Assembly: GCA_963170055.1 (NCBI GenBank)
Contig: CAUJGJ010000397.1
Location: forward strand, 10,680,301-10,744,300
Length of the DNA stretch: 64,000 nt
Direction of reading: 5' to 3'
Source of the DNA: Halisarca cf. caerulea
Lineage: Eukaryota > Porifera > Demospongiae > Chondrillida > Halisarcidae
In this document: positions 1 through 10,880 of the stretch, piece by piece
Position numbering within the stretch: position 1 is the first letter of the stretch
Layout of the letters: each line of letters opens with the position of its first letter
Program-made: the position numbers and the translations under genes
The notes under the pieces: generated by a model
Seen by the model: only the letters and a program-made list of their open reading frames with translations
Database searches by the model: none
What the model was told of the DNA's origin: nothing

Positions 1-544
1 ATGAAGTGGTTAAAACCCTTTGTAGGCCAATTTCTTTAAAGAACTTTGAAATTTGAGTCAAAAATGTATGGCTACGCAACACCAGTACCATTTTAAGATT
101 ATTCTTATTCTTATTATTCTTCTCGTCGTTTTTTCAAACTGGGCTACAAGTCGACATGAAGGGTCCAGAGGTCTCATCTTTCGCCACTGAGCTCCAATTG
201 TTAGCGCAAAGTGCCTTTTGTAGGTTTTGAAGCAACACTTACACTTCTAAAGTGAGAAAAATTTTAATAGACAAATCCCATACATTCGCCGGATCAGCCA
301 TTTTCGGATCAGCGAAATGGCTACGCGAGACTGGACATACGCATACGTACACCATATATAAAGGAAGAGTTTTCATACACAAGGTCTGCATTTCGATGAT
401 CGTCGACTTCAGCGCTCTTTTTGTTCGATCATTTGTTTCTAGATGGGTACATTGATAATAGTCAGGTATCTGCATAAATTACTAGTTTCTTTATCTTACA
501 AGATTTGATCGTGTTCCTTCTCAACTGCAGTGGAAACCTATTCA
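1..544. other. Anonymous AT-rich DNA
   Basis: No gene or repeat structure could be supported here. Two short overlapping open frames near 239-475 lie on opposite strands and show no recognisable motif, so they are left out. Confidence 0.5.
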
Positions 545-684
545 GCTAGACAGAGTTTAGTTGGACTGAGTGCACACTGCAAATTCCTACATCCCGCATG
601 TGCAGCACATTATACAGTGCATATGTGCTGCGGGATGTAGGAATTTGCACAGTGTGCACTCAGTCCAACTAAACTCTGTCTAGC
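545..684. repeat. 140-bp near-perfect palindrome
   Basis: The left arm starting GCTAGACAGAGTTTAGTTGG is repeated as its reverse complement at the right end, which finishes CTCTGTCTAGC. The arms are about 60 bases with only small mismatches and a short central loop. This is the form of a foldback or solo-hairpin miniature element. No target duplication is evident. Confidence 0.75.
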
Positions 685-775
685 CCTATACCCGTCTAGC
701 TTCATGTATGTGTAGCCCTATGCTCGTCTAGCCCTATGCCTGTCTTGCCCTTTGCCCACCTAGCCCTGTACCGGT
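681..775 (+). repeat. Degenerate short tandem repeat (CTAGCCCTATGC-like)
   Basis: About five imperfect units of the form CGTCTAGCCCTATGC follow each other directly after the palindrome, whose last bases (TAGCCC) already match the unit. The palindrome end may therefore have seeded or captured the tandem repeat. Confidence 0.55.
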
Positions 776-1859
776 TTTAACATGATAACAATTATGGCGG
801 TAAAATAAGATTTAACAGAATGTGGCATATTTTCCCTATAATGCTTGTACTATGATAGTTAGTGTACATACAAACAATGTCATTTGACATAATTCTAGAA
901 CATTGATGTATGCAGTACATGAGTGAAATATTTTGATATAATCATAGTTTGCATGCAAGATTATCTATTCCTCTACAGAATTGTTGAAAATATCAACTGT
1001 TGCAGTAATCACAGCCCAGCTTCCTCAGAATTGTAGAGGACAGTGCATCTTCTTTGCGGGTTGAGACTTGTTGTAAATAGGCCTACAAAAGAACAGCATT
1101 TTTGAAGAAATTGGATGTATATCAAAGCACTAATACAATATTGTGATGAATGAAGTTGATTTGGTGTACTATTGTATGATAGTACAAATTTGCACATTCT
1201 AAGCCAGTACTAGTGCAAATTTGCACGTTGCCAGCTACGCCACTCCTAAGCCAGCGCTATAGTGCAAATTTGTACTTGCGTGATATTCACACCATTGTCA
1301 AAATGTCACGTAACGCAAAGTGACGAAAGACCTCACTACGTACAGCTGATCATGAAGACCTGTAGGATGGGATCGAATCTGTGGACTGATACCGCTGCGA
1401 AGAACTTAGCAAGGTGAAGGTCAATTAATTGTTGTTAGGCAACTGTCTTAATATATTCTTTTCCTGTATGAGCCAAATTGAACCAGGCTTCTACCAACTT
1501 TCAGATTACAAGTAGCACTCTAAGTATTTGCGTACGTTGTACTTGAAATGTTCACTCAGCGTCCAAATTGCTACTTGCTACCGAAATGTCTAACTCAGGT
1601 GGGGTAATTTGGAACACAATAGTAATTTTGAACAGGGCCTGTAACTTTTGTTGGGAGGAACACTCGTTATTATTTAAGCCAAGGGTTAAGTTTTCCATCC
1701 ATCCTTGGCGCTACCAATTTCCCACTTCGTGGAGACAATGCAGACTAGAAATATTAAATTTTGCTTGTGGTTGATGCTGCTTTTGGCATGACAGTTCCGA
1801 ATTACTCGCCATTCCAAATTAGCCATAGATACATTATTGTCACAGTCTCTGTTGTTACA

Positions 1860-1860
<1 letters not shown>
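776..1860. other. Non-coding stretch with three TGCAAATTTGCA-type palindromes
   Basis: No gene is supported. Between 1182 and 1275 the 14-base palindrome GTGCAAATTTGCAC occurs once exactly (1213-1226) and twice with changes (1182-1195, 1262-1275). Two copies are preceded by the same CTAAGCCAG-type sequence, so they form a short duplicated unit. Confidence 0.5.
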
Positions 1861-1894
<34 letters not shown>

Positions 1895-1912
1895 TACACA
1901 CATACACATGTA

Positions 1913-1966
<54 letters not shown>

Positions 1967-2105
1967 TACACACACACAAACACGCACGCACACACACACA
2001 CACACATGCAAACACACGCACACACACACGCGCACACACACATACATATGCATGCATGCGTGTGCGCACACACACACACACACATACATATGCATGCATG
2101 CATGT

Positions 2106-2151
<46 letters not shown>

Positions 2152-2264
2152 GCATACACACACACGTGCATGCACACACACACACACACACACATGCATG
2201 CACACACATACACAAACACACACACACACACACACGCACGTGTGTGCGCGCACACACACACCTA
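1861..2264. repeat. Long imperfect (CA)n microsatellite
   Basis: Roughly 400 bases of CA repeat interrupted by CATG, CGTG and CATA variants. All six reading frames are open through parts of it, which produces spurious Thr/His and Cys/Val open frames. Confidence 0.95.
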
Positions 2265-4937
2265 GTTTCACTTGCCAGATCCTACTTGCCATAAAGGGCC
2301 AGTAGGGTCGAGTTATGCGATACTATGTATGTTATATCATCGGTGTTTTTTGTCATTTTATCTGACCAAAAAGGTTTGGTTGAGACATTTGAATGAGCAC
2401 TATTTAACACTCATTTCATACACACACAGTGACATGCAGTAGATGTGCATGAACAAAAAACGAAACCATACGAAGACACCCTTGGTACGAATGACTTGGT
2501 AATATTACACTGCTCATGCACCTAACATTTCATACCTGAGGTGGAATCTCCAAACATGTTGAGCACTTTATTACCCACAAATGTCGTGGCTTTGAGTAGA
2601 TTCCTGTACAACTCTTCCTCAGATTAAAAAAGGAAAGTGTTTGTGTGGTCATCACCGATGTGGAGTGGTGTGATGGATCCACTTTCAGACCAGTGGGCAA
2701 TCAGATTGCGCTGTGCTGCCTCCGTGAATGACTTGCCTTTAGCCAAATCTGCAGAGAATGATCAAATTGAAGTGTAAGTTTGATTTGAGGAAAACTACTA
2801 TGTGCATGTATGTTGTGTTAGTGCAGGCGTATAGATCGAGTATCTATGTTGTAGCTACACACTGTACACATAATCACCCGTACTTACCTGTTGCAAGTGC
2901 AATGAATGATGTTTCCCTTGGACACCCTTTTCTGTAGAAATAGGAGCGGAGATTAAGTAGTGCTACGTACATGCATGTGTATATTTCATGTGTCTGAATC
3001 ATAATTCATTGTATTTAAGTCCATGTTATTGTAGTTGAATTCTACCCTCACCTGTCCTATCAATCCTATATTACCCCAGACCAGAATTCTAGTTACCTCA
3101 GTATTTGTGTTGTGCATGTACATATATGTGGCAGGTCAAGTGTTATACACGAGAGCTGAAATCTTTATTTTTATAGCATACACATGTTCCTTAGTGTATA
3201 ACCTTAGTTCAAAATATCAATACCTAGCAAGCTTCTGTAAGGGAGTTATGAGTTACCCAGCACTTGTGTTGTGCATGTACGTATACAGTGTTAGGGCTTT
3301 TATCCATAATAATTGTGCAGTTTGTAGCTGACAGTCTGTTAGTACATGTTTCCACTAACGGATTCATCGTAGAATATTATGGCTTACCTTCTTGTTACTC
3401 CTCAAAGGATTTCCTTTTGGATACAAAGGTGGCATTGGTGTCTGTCCATCCTACAAAGTTCTTGCAGTAGGTGTTCTGACTGGAGTCAAAGTTTTGTACG
3501 TTCACCACAGCCTTGTGTCCACCAGAACAATGGATCTGTGTAGAGAGTGATACTGTTTGGTTCAGCATGTTGTAATGTGCTTGTAAAGTCAGCTTTTTGT
3601 GTAATAAGGATCCATTCTTTTATATTTTTATAGTGTAATTTTGTATTCTACATGTTGAATGCATCATGTGAAACATTGCTTGCAATACAATGATTACAAT
3701 TACAATTTATACGTGCCTAAATGACAATGTATACGTGCGTTCCTATATCATGATGTACAAGTATGCTATACCTCGGACCGCCGTCTTGTTCTGGCTTGTT
3801 AGCCCAGCAGGTCACGTTATCCACCACGCCGAACGGAGTACTAGTTAAGCTATTAATACCATCGCTGCTGTCAGTATACTTTGCGAATATGTTCTGTTCC
3901 TTTCTTTCAAAGAACCAATGCTTCACCATCTCTCCCAAAATAACTGCAGCTGCTGTCGAATAGCGCCTTCTCTGCACGCCCGACACGATTTTTATAGGCT
4001 AAACAGCAAAATTCCCCATCCATGGTTACCGCTTCGATGTTTCTGTGCTGTTGGAACAATCTTCGAATCTATAGCTACGTACTGACCAAACTAGATATTT
4101 CAAGTTTGAAAGTATCATCGGTAAGTTCGTCTGCTGAGTATCTCCGTGCATTGGTCACTTAAGTGAAAGTTCTTTTTTGAAGTGGTTATTTGCATGACAT
4201 CCGTGATGCTAGACAATAATACGTTGCTATATGCGTGTACAGTCAGATACGTACATGGAAGCCTATATAAAAGCTATAGCTGTATAGCCTGCAGCTATAT
4301 ATAACTGTGACTTCATAGCTGGGACAATTATAATGATTTGTCTCCATTTTATCTTCAAAAATGTACAATAATCATACAATAAATAAATTACATCAAACTC
4401 CAAGTTCCTAGAAAATTACTGTAGTAGTTCTGATATGTTAGTATGCACATTGCAAAACCTGTCATGTATATATTCACATTCTACTCCTACAACAGCCTTT
4501 ACTGACGACCTGCACTGACTTCATGGACCTGTAAGAAGATGTCAGATAGAAAGCAGGTAGAGTATGACATAATTCAGCTGGATGGCGATGATAACTATGA
4601 TGATGGAGTGAATGCAAGTTGAACATGGTATGGTTCAATTGGACAACAATGACAGCTGTGATAATAGAGAGGGTCAACGTAGGGAATTGGAGTTTATGGT
4701 ATGGTGGAGCTTGACATTGAAGAGGTGGAAGAGGAAGATGAGGATAATGACAAGCAAAGTTACGTATAGGTACCTGCTGCTCACTTCAGTGTGTTGTCCA
4801 TTTCTTGCCTGCCAAACTGCACCCACTCATCGCATTATTCCCATCTATCAAGGCCACAGGCAAGGCAATAATGTCCGGTAAGAGGTGGAGTCATCCTGAG
4901 TGGAAAAATGGTGCTTTACTAACGGTGCATATTGCGT
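2265..4937. other. Anonymous DNA, no supported gene
   Basis: Read on both strands. Short open frames occur (for example near 3035-3331, 3717-3986 and 4612-4881), but none has a recognisable domain and none has a convincing splice context. No inverted-repeat element was seen. Confidence 0.45.
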
Positions 4938-4961
4938 GGGTGGTGTGTGTGTGTGTGCGTG

Positions 4962-4997
<36 letters not shown>

Positions 4998-5025
4998 ACT
5001 GTGTGCGTATGTGTGTCCATGTGTC

Positions 5026-5072
<47 letters not shown>

Positions 5073-5079
5073 GTGTGTG

Positions 5080-5143
<64 letters not shown>

Positions 5144-5165
5144 CATGCGTGCATGTGTATGTGCA
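4938..5165. repeat. (GT)n microsatellite
   Basis: Imperfect GT tract of about 230 bases with GTGC and GTCC interruptions, ending in a CGCGCGTGCATG segment. Confidence 0.95.
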
Positions 5166-5446
5166 TGCATAAATGTATATAAGTTACTGCTAAAGGTAAA
5201 AGTACAAGTGATTAGAACATGACAATGTGACAATTTATAACAAAGCAACACCTACGATTGTGTGATGCAGTGAATGTAACTGTTACCGAAGGCTTAGGAT
5301 CATGTACATTGATATCATGTAAATGTGGTCGAATATTACCTTGGGTACGTACCAACCAAGCAAATAAACGCCATCTTTACAATGTCACACCTTGTTCCAT
5401 ATAAGGATTGCCAAGTGGATAGTTAAACCATAGGGGGTTGAGAATA

Positions 5447-5608
5447 CAGTGGAACTTGAACTGGTTAATGGAGAACCTAGGGTACACTAATATTTGATTA
5501 TTGCTAAAAAGATGAAGCTACTACATTGTATATATGGTAGGTTCACAAAACTGTTCTTGTTAAGCAATGTTTCTTGGTAATCGACTTTGTGTTAACCAGT
5601 TTCCACTG
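5447..5608. mobile_element. Small pogo-type miniature element with TA target site
   Basis: A 162-bp element begins CAGTGGAACTTGAACTGGTT and ends with the partly matching inverted sequence AACCAGTTTCCACTG. It is flanked by TA on both sides. CAGT ends with a TA duplication are typical of pogo/Tigger non-autonomous elements. It has no coding capacity. Confidence 0.65.
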
Positions 5609-6761
5609 TACATGGCTAACTGACCAAAGCTACGACATTGATACTGAAAAGCCCAAAGAAATTAGTAAACTTACTTTTGAATCAGTAACAAGTCCTTTAA
5701 ATATCAGCAACTCATCACAGGACAAACTTTAGCTCCACAGGAGCGTACGTTACCCTTTTCATAAGCTAATATAACACTGCACGACTTTCTTCCGCCATTT
5801 TATTCTTTGACGCACGTGTACATAACAGATGACAGTATGACATCATAAATTGCATAACAGTACAATTTTGCACAAATGCATTAGGTGTGCAAATTTGCAC
5901 AAATGTTGCAGGAATGCAAATTTGCACAATTGAGCTTGACTGTGACTACACAATGGGCAAAATAATTGTCCTTTGTATTTACAGATTTCTGCCATCAAGA
6001 TCTACTCTTCTTTCTACTTGTAGGTGTATATTGACCGCTGTAGACCATCAAGCCAGTTAATTATGGTTGTGTTAGGCACAGAGCAACTGCGAACTGGACA
6101 GTTTATTGCTGTGATTATGCAGGGTAGCTTTGATGAGCCAGTTACAGGGGAATGTCTTGTAGTGATTCAGACAAAGTTCAAACAAAGGGGACTATACCTC
6201 CTCTCCGTACCCTCACAAGATCCCCAACCCAAAAGATAGGAGGAAGAAGGCCTTTTGGGGACAGAATATTCCAAGAAACTCTCTTATTTTATATGCATTT
6301 CAGTTAAGCAACAGCAAACACTTACAGAAAGCTACTGTAAAGCACCTGGAGACAGTGGATAAGATACTCAGAAACAGTATAAGTTAGACCATGTTCATTT
6401 ATTCCTTTCCTGTAGCTATTTTCTTGTAATATCATTTTCCAACAAATATGCTCAAATGCAGCCATAATGTCATTCTATTGGTAAAGGTAACAACAAAGTA
6501 GAAAGAACATGCATGATTTACAACACAAAACACAGAATATACTCAAATTATGCTCTCAAAATTAAATCTTATAGTAACGTTTTATTTCTTATCGTGTTTT
6601 TTGCAACTTACCCTTGTTCCAAGTGTTTTTGGAGAATCCTTTCTTGATAATGGCTTGTGTCAATCCTACATCATTGTACCATTTTTAAATGGTTTTTATA
6701 CACCCTTATATATATACACACAATCATATGAGTCAGATACAATAAGTTCACACATACCACG
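5609..6761. other. Intergenic stretch with clustered palindromes; one uncertain open frame
   Basis: Palindromes of the form RTGCAAATTTGCAC lie at 5887-5900 and 5914-5927, the same motif as at 1.2 kb. An open frame at 6024-6239 follows an AG acceptor-like site, but its protein shows no motif that I recognise. Nothing else is supported. Confidence 0.4.
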
Positions 6762-6762
6762 A

Positions 6763-7110
6763 GGCTGAAGTCTTTCAGTAACATTTTTCTTGACTCTGGC
6801 AATACGTTTCTTCAGTAGTGTTTCCGTGTAAGAGACGACTTTGCTCACACTATCGTGAGTTATACCCTGTTCTCTTAGTGATAAAACATACTCAGCAGCA
6901 TCCCAATCATTATCACTGTTTTCCTCAGTAGGGTCACTAACATTGCGATCACTTCCAGCGGACAACGAAGCTTCCTCCAAGTCGTTCTCACCATCAAGAT
7001 CGGTAATGTAGCCAATTGGCTCTCCATTGTGATGCGCACGCTGAATGTGCTTTTTAAATGTAGTCTACTTGTTGAAGTTCTGGCTACAGTTTTGGAACGA
7101 ACACTGAACT
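6763..7110 (-). pseudogene. C2H2 zinc-finger exon, broken by an in-frame TAG
   Basis: The minus strand reads a C2H2 finger of the form C-x4-C-x12-H-x4-H (starting CSFQNC, ending HIQRAH). It is followed by an acidic linker and a helical segment ending near ERLQPRG. A GTATGT donor follows at about 6762, so this is one exon of a longer gene. A TAG at 7065-7067 lies inside the finger between the Cys pair and the His pair. Upstream coding sequence is not recognisable. The combination of one finger, an acidic linker and a short helical region resembles proteins coded by animal transposons with C2H2-type N termini; that assignment is inference. Confidence 0.5.
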
Positions 7111-7661
7111 AAGAACTGTGGTTGGTGTTAATGAAACGCAACAACGTGCTTTATGTGGTCTACTGGCTTAGAAAACTGAAAATTACAGAGGGAGCACTGA
7201 ATGAGGGAAGACGCTGCCATTAGACTATGACGGCTTATGATGTAATAAAGCACGTTGTGTGTATCTGTGCAGCTGCACATTCACATTGAAGCAGCTGCAG
7301 CGTAAGATCGCAAAAGACTTCAGTTGCTAGTAATGGAATCGCTATCTGTTCTCGATGTAAGCGAGTGGCTGGAAGAGAAAGGCTTCAGTGAAGACATAAG
7401 ATAAGTATTCCAAGGTTAGCTATTGGACAATGATGGTGTAGCTTGTCGCTGTACAATTTATGTCAAAATGTGTGTATGTAGCTCACTGTAACTTAAGGTA
7501 GTAGGTACAAGCAACACTGCATGAATTCTGCCTTCACTCATTCACTACCAGATACATAAACACTTTTCCAATATTGTTTTTCAGACAATAAAATTGATGG
7601 TTTGTCCTTGAAAGAACTGCACAGGGGCATTATAGCGCTTTTTGGAAGTTGGGGATTACAG

Positions 7662-8385
7662 GTGACAAAGTTATGGAATTTGTGGAATTTGTCACATTTT
7701 ACCCATACGTCATTACCAACAGAAGGTAAACGTTGTAATACGTCATCAGTAGCGGGCGCTTACAGGGGTTTAGCGATAGCAGAATCTTTTCGAATCGTAT
7801 CGACTTTGAAAAGGCAAAAAGCCGTTTTGTGCCTTAATAAGTTTTGTTTAGGTATTTGTAAAAGCACATCAATGTTTAGTCGCAATGTTCAAGCTACACT
7901 AGTACCGTCAAAAAGGGCCAGGTACCGCCGATATCGACCTTCCCACCTCGAATGATCATTGCAGAATGCCGAATCAATGTAAAAAAGTGCTGTGAAAGGT
8001 AACTGCACTATACTATCCAGGATATCCTAGATCACGAATGAAACACTAGCCAAAAGCGGCAAAATGTTAGCAGGCTCAGTCCACTTTCCGACTTTGTACT
8101 AGTCGATTGATCAAGTTTCGCACGCAAGCCAGTGCCACTGTCTCTGAGTCTTAGTAGTCAAGTATGCCACTTTCGCCGCAGATATGACTATCAATGACAA
8201 GAATATATGCATAAGAACTCACCGATACTTGTTGGAACCATTTAATGAAAAATAGAACTTTCCGCACAACAAATTGCCGACCAGATTGATTGTTCACGTA
8301 GACGATAACATTGTAGGGCGCTTATTTCCAATGTACCATACGAATTTAAATGCTCAATACTGATGACGCGCACCTTACGTCATCC
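7662..8385. other. Interval between SAM exons and foldback element
   Basis: This lies in the presumed intron of the SAMD3-like gene. No coding or repeat structure could be supported. Confidence 0.4.
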
Positions 8386-8912
8386 TAAAATGGCGGATTG
8401 GAACCGTCCTGCAAATATATCGTGTTTTGGGGACGTGTACCCGGGACTTTTTCCGAACAACAAAAGAATCCAACGATTTAAAATCCTTTTGTCTACTTGT
8501 TTTCGCTGAGCGGGGATTATATAAGCAGGTTAGTCCAAGATATTACCATTTTAATTGTCATTTTTAGCCATTTTTACCCGGTAAAAGTACATTTTTCGTT
8601 ATAACTATTTCAGTTGGAGTTATATGTTCTCCGCTCAGCATCCATATCTTAAATGAACTTTACTCTTCCATCTCATACCAGTTTCATCTCTTTGGGAGAC
8701 CGTCTACACGTCCCCAAATCGACGTTTAGAGAAAAAGTGTACCTTTTTCAAAATCATTTTTATACTTCTGCGTATGACACATGGGCCTGTTTTGTAGTTT
8801 ATTGTTTCGTTAAATAACATTAAAACACTAAACAGTTGTAAAAATTAACGTACATTGTTGTTTGAGCTGTAAAATTCGATGTACATATTACCATTTCGAG
8901 CGGCGGCCATTT
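8386..8912. repeat. Foldback element, copy 1
   Basis: Three nested inverted pairs are visible: outer AAAATGGCGG against GCGGCGGCCATTTT, middle TTTTGGGGACGTGTA (8422) against TACACGTCCCCAAA (about 8706), and inner GCTGAGCGG (8505) against CCGCTCAGC (8639). A similar nested palindrome lies at 57316-57843. Neither has coding capacity, and the outer limits are estimates. Confidence 0.45.
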
Positions 8913-9420
8913 TCTTCCCCAGTCGAAAAGCGCTATAATGAGCCTGTGTGGTTGGACCATTTGAGGAGTTCAAGGAAATTATGCCAAAGCAGTAATGTGT
9001 ATGCATATATGCAATAATGTAACATTGCATATGTGTGTTTCAGATAGTCGAATTTCAGCGCCAGCATCCTCAATTGCTCCTGCATTGTAAATATGCATTC
9101 AATAGGGCATGCCATGCATAGCTTCAACCCAGCTCCAAGCTTTAGCAGATATGACCATATTTTAATTTTACTGACAGAAGGAAGCCGCAGCAAGAAACCA
9201 ACAGAATAGCCATGCCAGTCAAATGTTTCTGATAGCTGTGATATTCCAGCATCTGTTAAACATGTCACCAAGAGCAGTAAGTATAGGGAAAGAATATTGG
9301 TCATTCATATACAACTATACACACTGAACTGTTACACATTATTATACAACAGCATGTAATGCCATGTATGTATATTTCAAATCATCGTATTGCTGATCTG
9401 AAGAATATAGTGTAATTCCA
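8913..9420. other. Anonymous intron-like DNA
   Basis: No gene is supported. A minus-strand open frame (8933-9304) has no recognisable motif. Confidence 0.35.
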
Positions 9421-9490
9421 TTTTTAGGGGCTGCCTGCGGCAGCCCCTATATTGTTTTCATTTGGACTTCCGGTGTGTAACGCTCGTCCG

Positions 9491-9521
<31 letters not shown>

Positions 9522-9778
9522 GGATTTGAAGAAAAGTCTTATAATAGAGAATTTATATAATAGTAATAGAGAAGTATGAATTTATACAGAAATGAGTTAT
9601 AGGAATTGTTTTGAAAACAATTGCCAAATATGGCAATTGTTTTCAAAACAATTGTCCAGTTACAATAAACAGTATGTTCAATGAATGTTCAGCTGTGCAC
9701 TTACACTCCAATGTTTTGCAAGTGATTCGAGTGCGTGGGGCGGCAGCCCCCACGAGTTTTTAACTCAAATTACTTGTT
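9421..9778 (+). mobile_element. Hairpin/(TA)n element family 1, copy 1
   Basis: After a T run, AGGGGCTGCC pairs with GGCAGCCCCT in a GC-rich 5' hairpin. A conserved TATTGTTTTCATTTGGACTT segment, a (TA)n tract and ATATGGATTTG follow. A perfect internal hairpin (TTTTGAAAACAATTGCC against its complement) is centred at about 9633. A 3' stem-loop is formed by GATTCGAGT, GTGGGGCGGCAGCCCCCAC and a nearly complementary arm, ending ACTTGTT. The ATG opens a 17-codon frame (MDLKKSLIIENLYNSNREV in other copies), too short to call a gene. The copy lies in the presumed intron just before SAMD3-like exon 3. Confidence 0.75.
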
Positions 9779-10577
9779 TGATAGAAGCTAAGAAGAGTAG
9801 AGCACCTAGGGAATGCTTACTGTCTGAAGTTGAGCTTCCAACTCACTTTCCCCCACACCTTCAGAAAGACATAGATAAATGCGGAAATGAACACTGCAGG
9901 TTAAGTGAACTCTCCCGCAACCATCTCATTCACATTCTTCGTGATTTTTTCTATGTTAAAGTTCAATAGCCAACATCTGCCCACTATACAGCCATGGCAT
10001 CTGCTGTTGTAAGAAAGTTTCCTTTTCTCACAGACAATGTACCTGGAATTGATTCATATGTAGGTTGAATACAATTGTGTTGATTATTTTGTTGGCTATA
10101 TAGGTGCTTGCATAAATCTAATTTCAAATTTATTGATATAATTTTTTTGTGAATATCTCATGGCAGGCATCTATAAAGCGACAGTTAAGTCAGTGTTTTC
10201 GTAATCTTAGATGTTCTTCCTATACAGCAGAAGGATCAAAACAATCGGTTGCACTAACATCAGCATCAACTACTGCTGTAGCAATAACACAAGAGTCTAT
10301 ACTCCCTCAAGAGGAATATATCAAGGATATAGCCAGCAAGCTGGGGTACATAGTCACCTGTAAGGGGGGGAAAAGAAGGAGAGAAAAGGGAGAAAAAGAA
10401 GAGGGTGTTAATAGATAATGAAAGGATTGAAACACACATGGATAACACTGTAAATTTGAGAAATGAGTGCTTCTTTCTCCCCAAAATCCCTTCAATGTTT
10501 GGTAATGTACAAAAGCCTGCCATATAGGCCTGCTGTGAGGATTTCTGTACAGATTCTAATTTATTTTATAGGGCAAA

Positions 10578-10610
10578 ATGAATATATATATATATATATA
10601 CATATTAATT

Positions 10611-10645
<35 letters not shown>
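10578..10645. repeat. (TA)n microsatellite
   Basis: Two TA tracts separated by CATATTAATTCC. The surrounding 10531-10880 shows no other structure. Confidence 0.9.
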
Positions 10646-10650
<5 letters not shown>

Positions 10651-10880
10651 ATCATACATACACCTTTTGCTTGGTACATGTATGAAAACTGAGACAGAGT
10701 ATACGGGTACATACTACTATTATGCAATTTCATACAACAGACATGAGAATTGTTGTGCAAAAATATGCAGCTAGTGCATAGTATGGAATTGTAATCAATA
10801 ATTGCATGACTGTGTAAAGTGTGACATGTGTATATATGTATAACAATACAAAGTACTGCTATATATAGTATGGAATACAT

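Larger units (their letters stand above)
7333..10530 (+). pseudogene. SAMD3-like SAM-domain protein gene, decayed
   Basis: Exon 1 (7333-7414) starts MESLSVLDVSEWLEEKGF, the start of a SAM domain. A GTTAGC donor leads to exon 2 (7585-7661), whose DNKIDGLSLKEL continues the SAM fold in phase. After a 2.1-kb interval, exon 3 (about 9787-10059) and exon 4 (from 10167) carry the conserved block found C-terminal in SAMD3-like proteins: VVRKFPFLTDNVPG, then IKRQLSQCFRNLR. A following frame (10405-10510) has a weak RIETHMDNTVNLRNE segment. In-frame stops break it at 7402-7404 (TAA) and 9967-9969 (TAG), and the frame shifts near 10400. SAMD3-like genes form large families in several animals; their function is unknown to me. 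Linking exons 1-2 with 3-4 as one gene is inference from order and strand. Confidence 0.55.

Noticed and set aside
1761..2305. Long open frames of Thr/His and Cys/Val on both strands
   Set aside because: They are produced by the (CA)n microsatellite in all frames. The same applies to the open frames at 4805-5251, 24444-25402, 44663-45017 and 49540-49776.
6024..6239. Possible coding exon after an acceptor-like AG
   Set aside because: No recognisable domain, no clear donor and no supporting neighbours; kept only as a note.
9523..9580. 17-codon frame in family 1 (MDLKKSLIIENLYNSNREV) as a real micropeptide
   Set aside because: The ATG is lost in copies 5 and 6, and there is no sign of selection on codons within these few copies.
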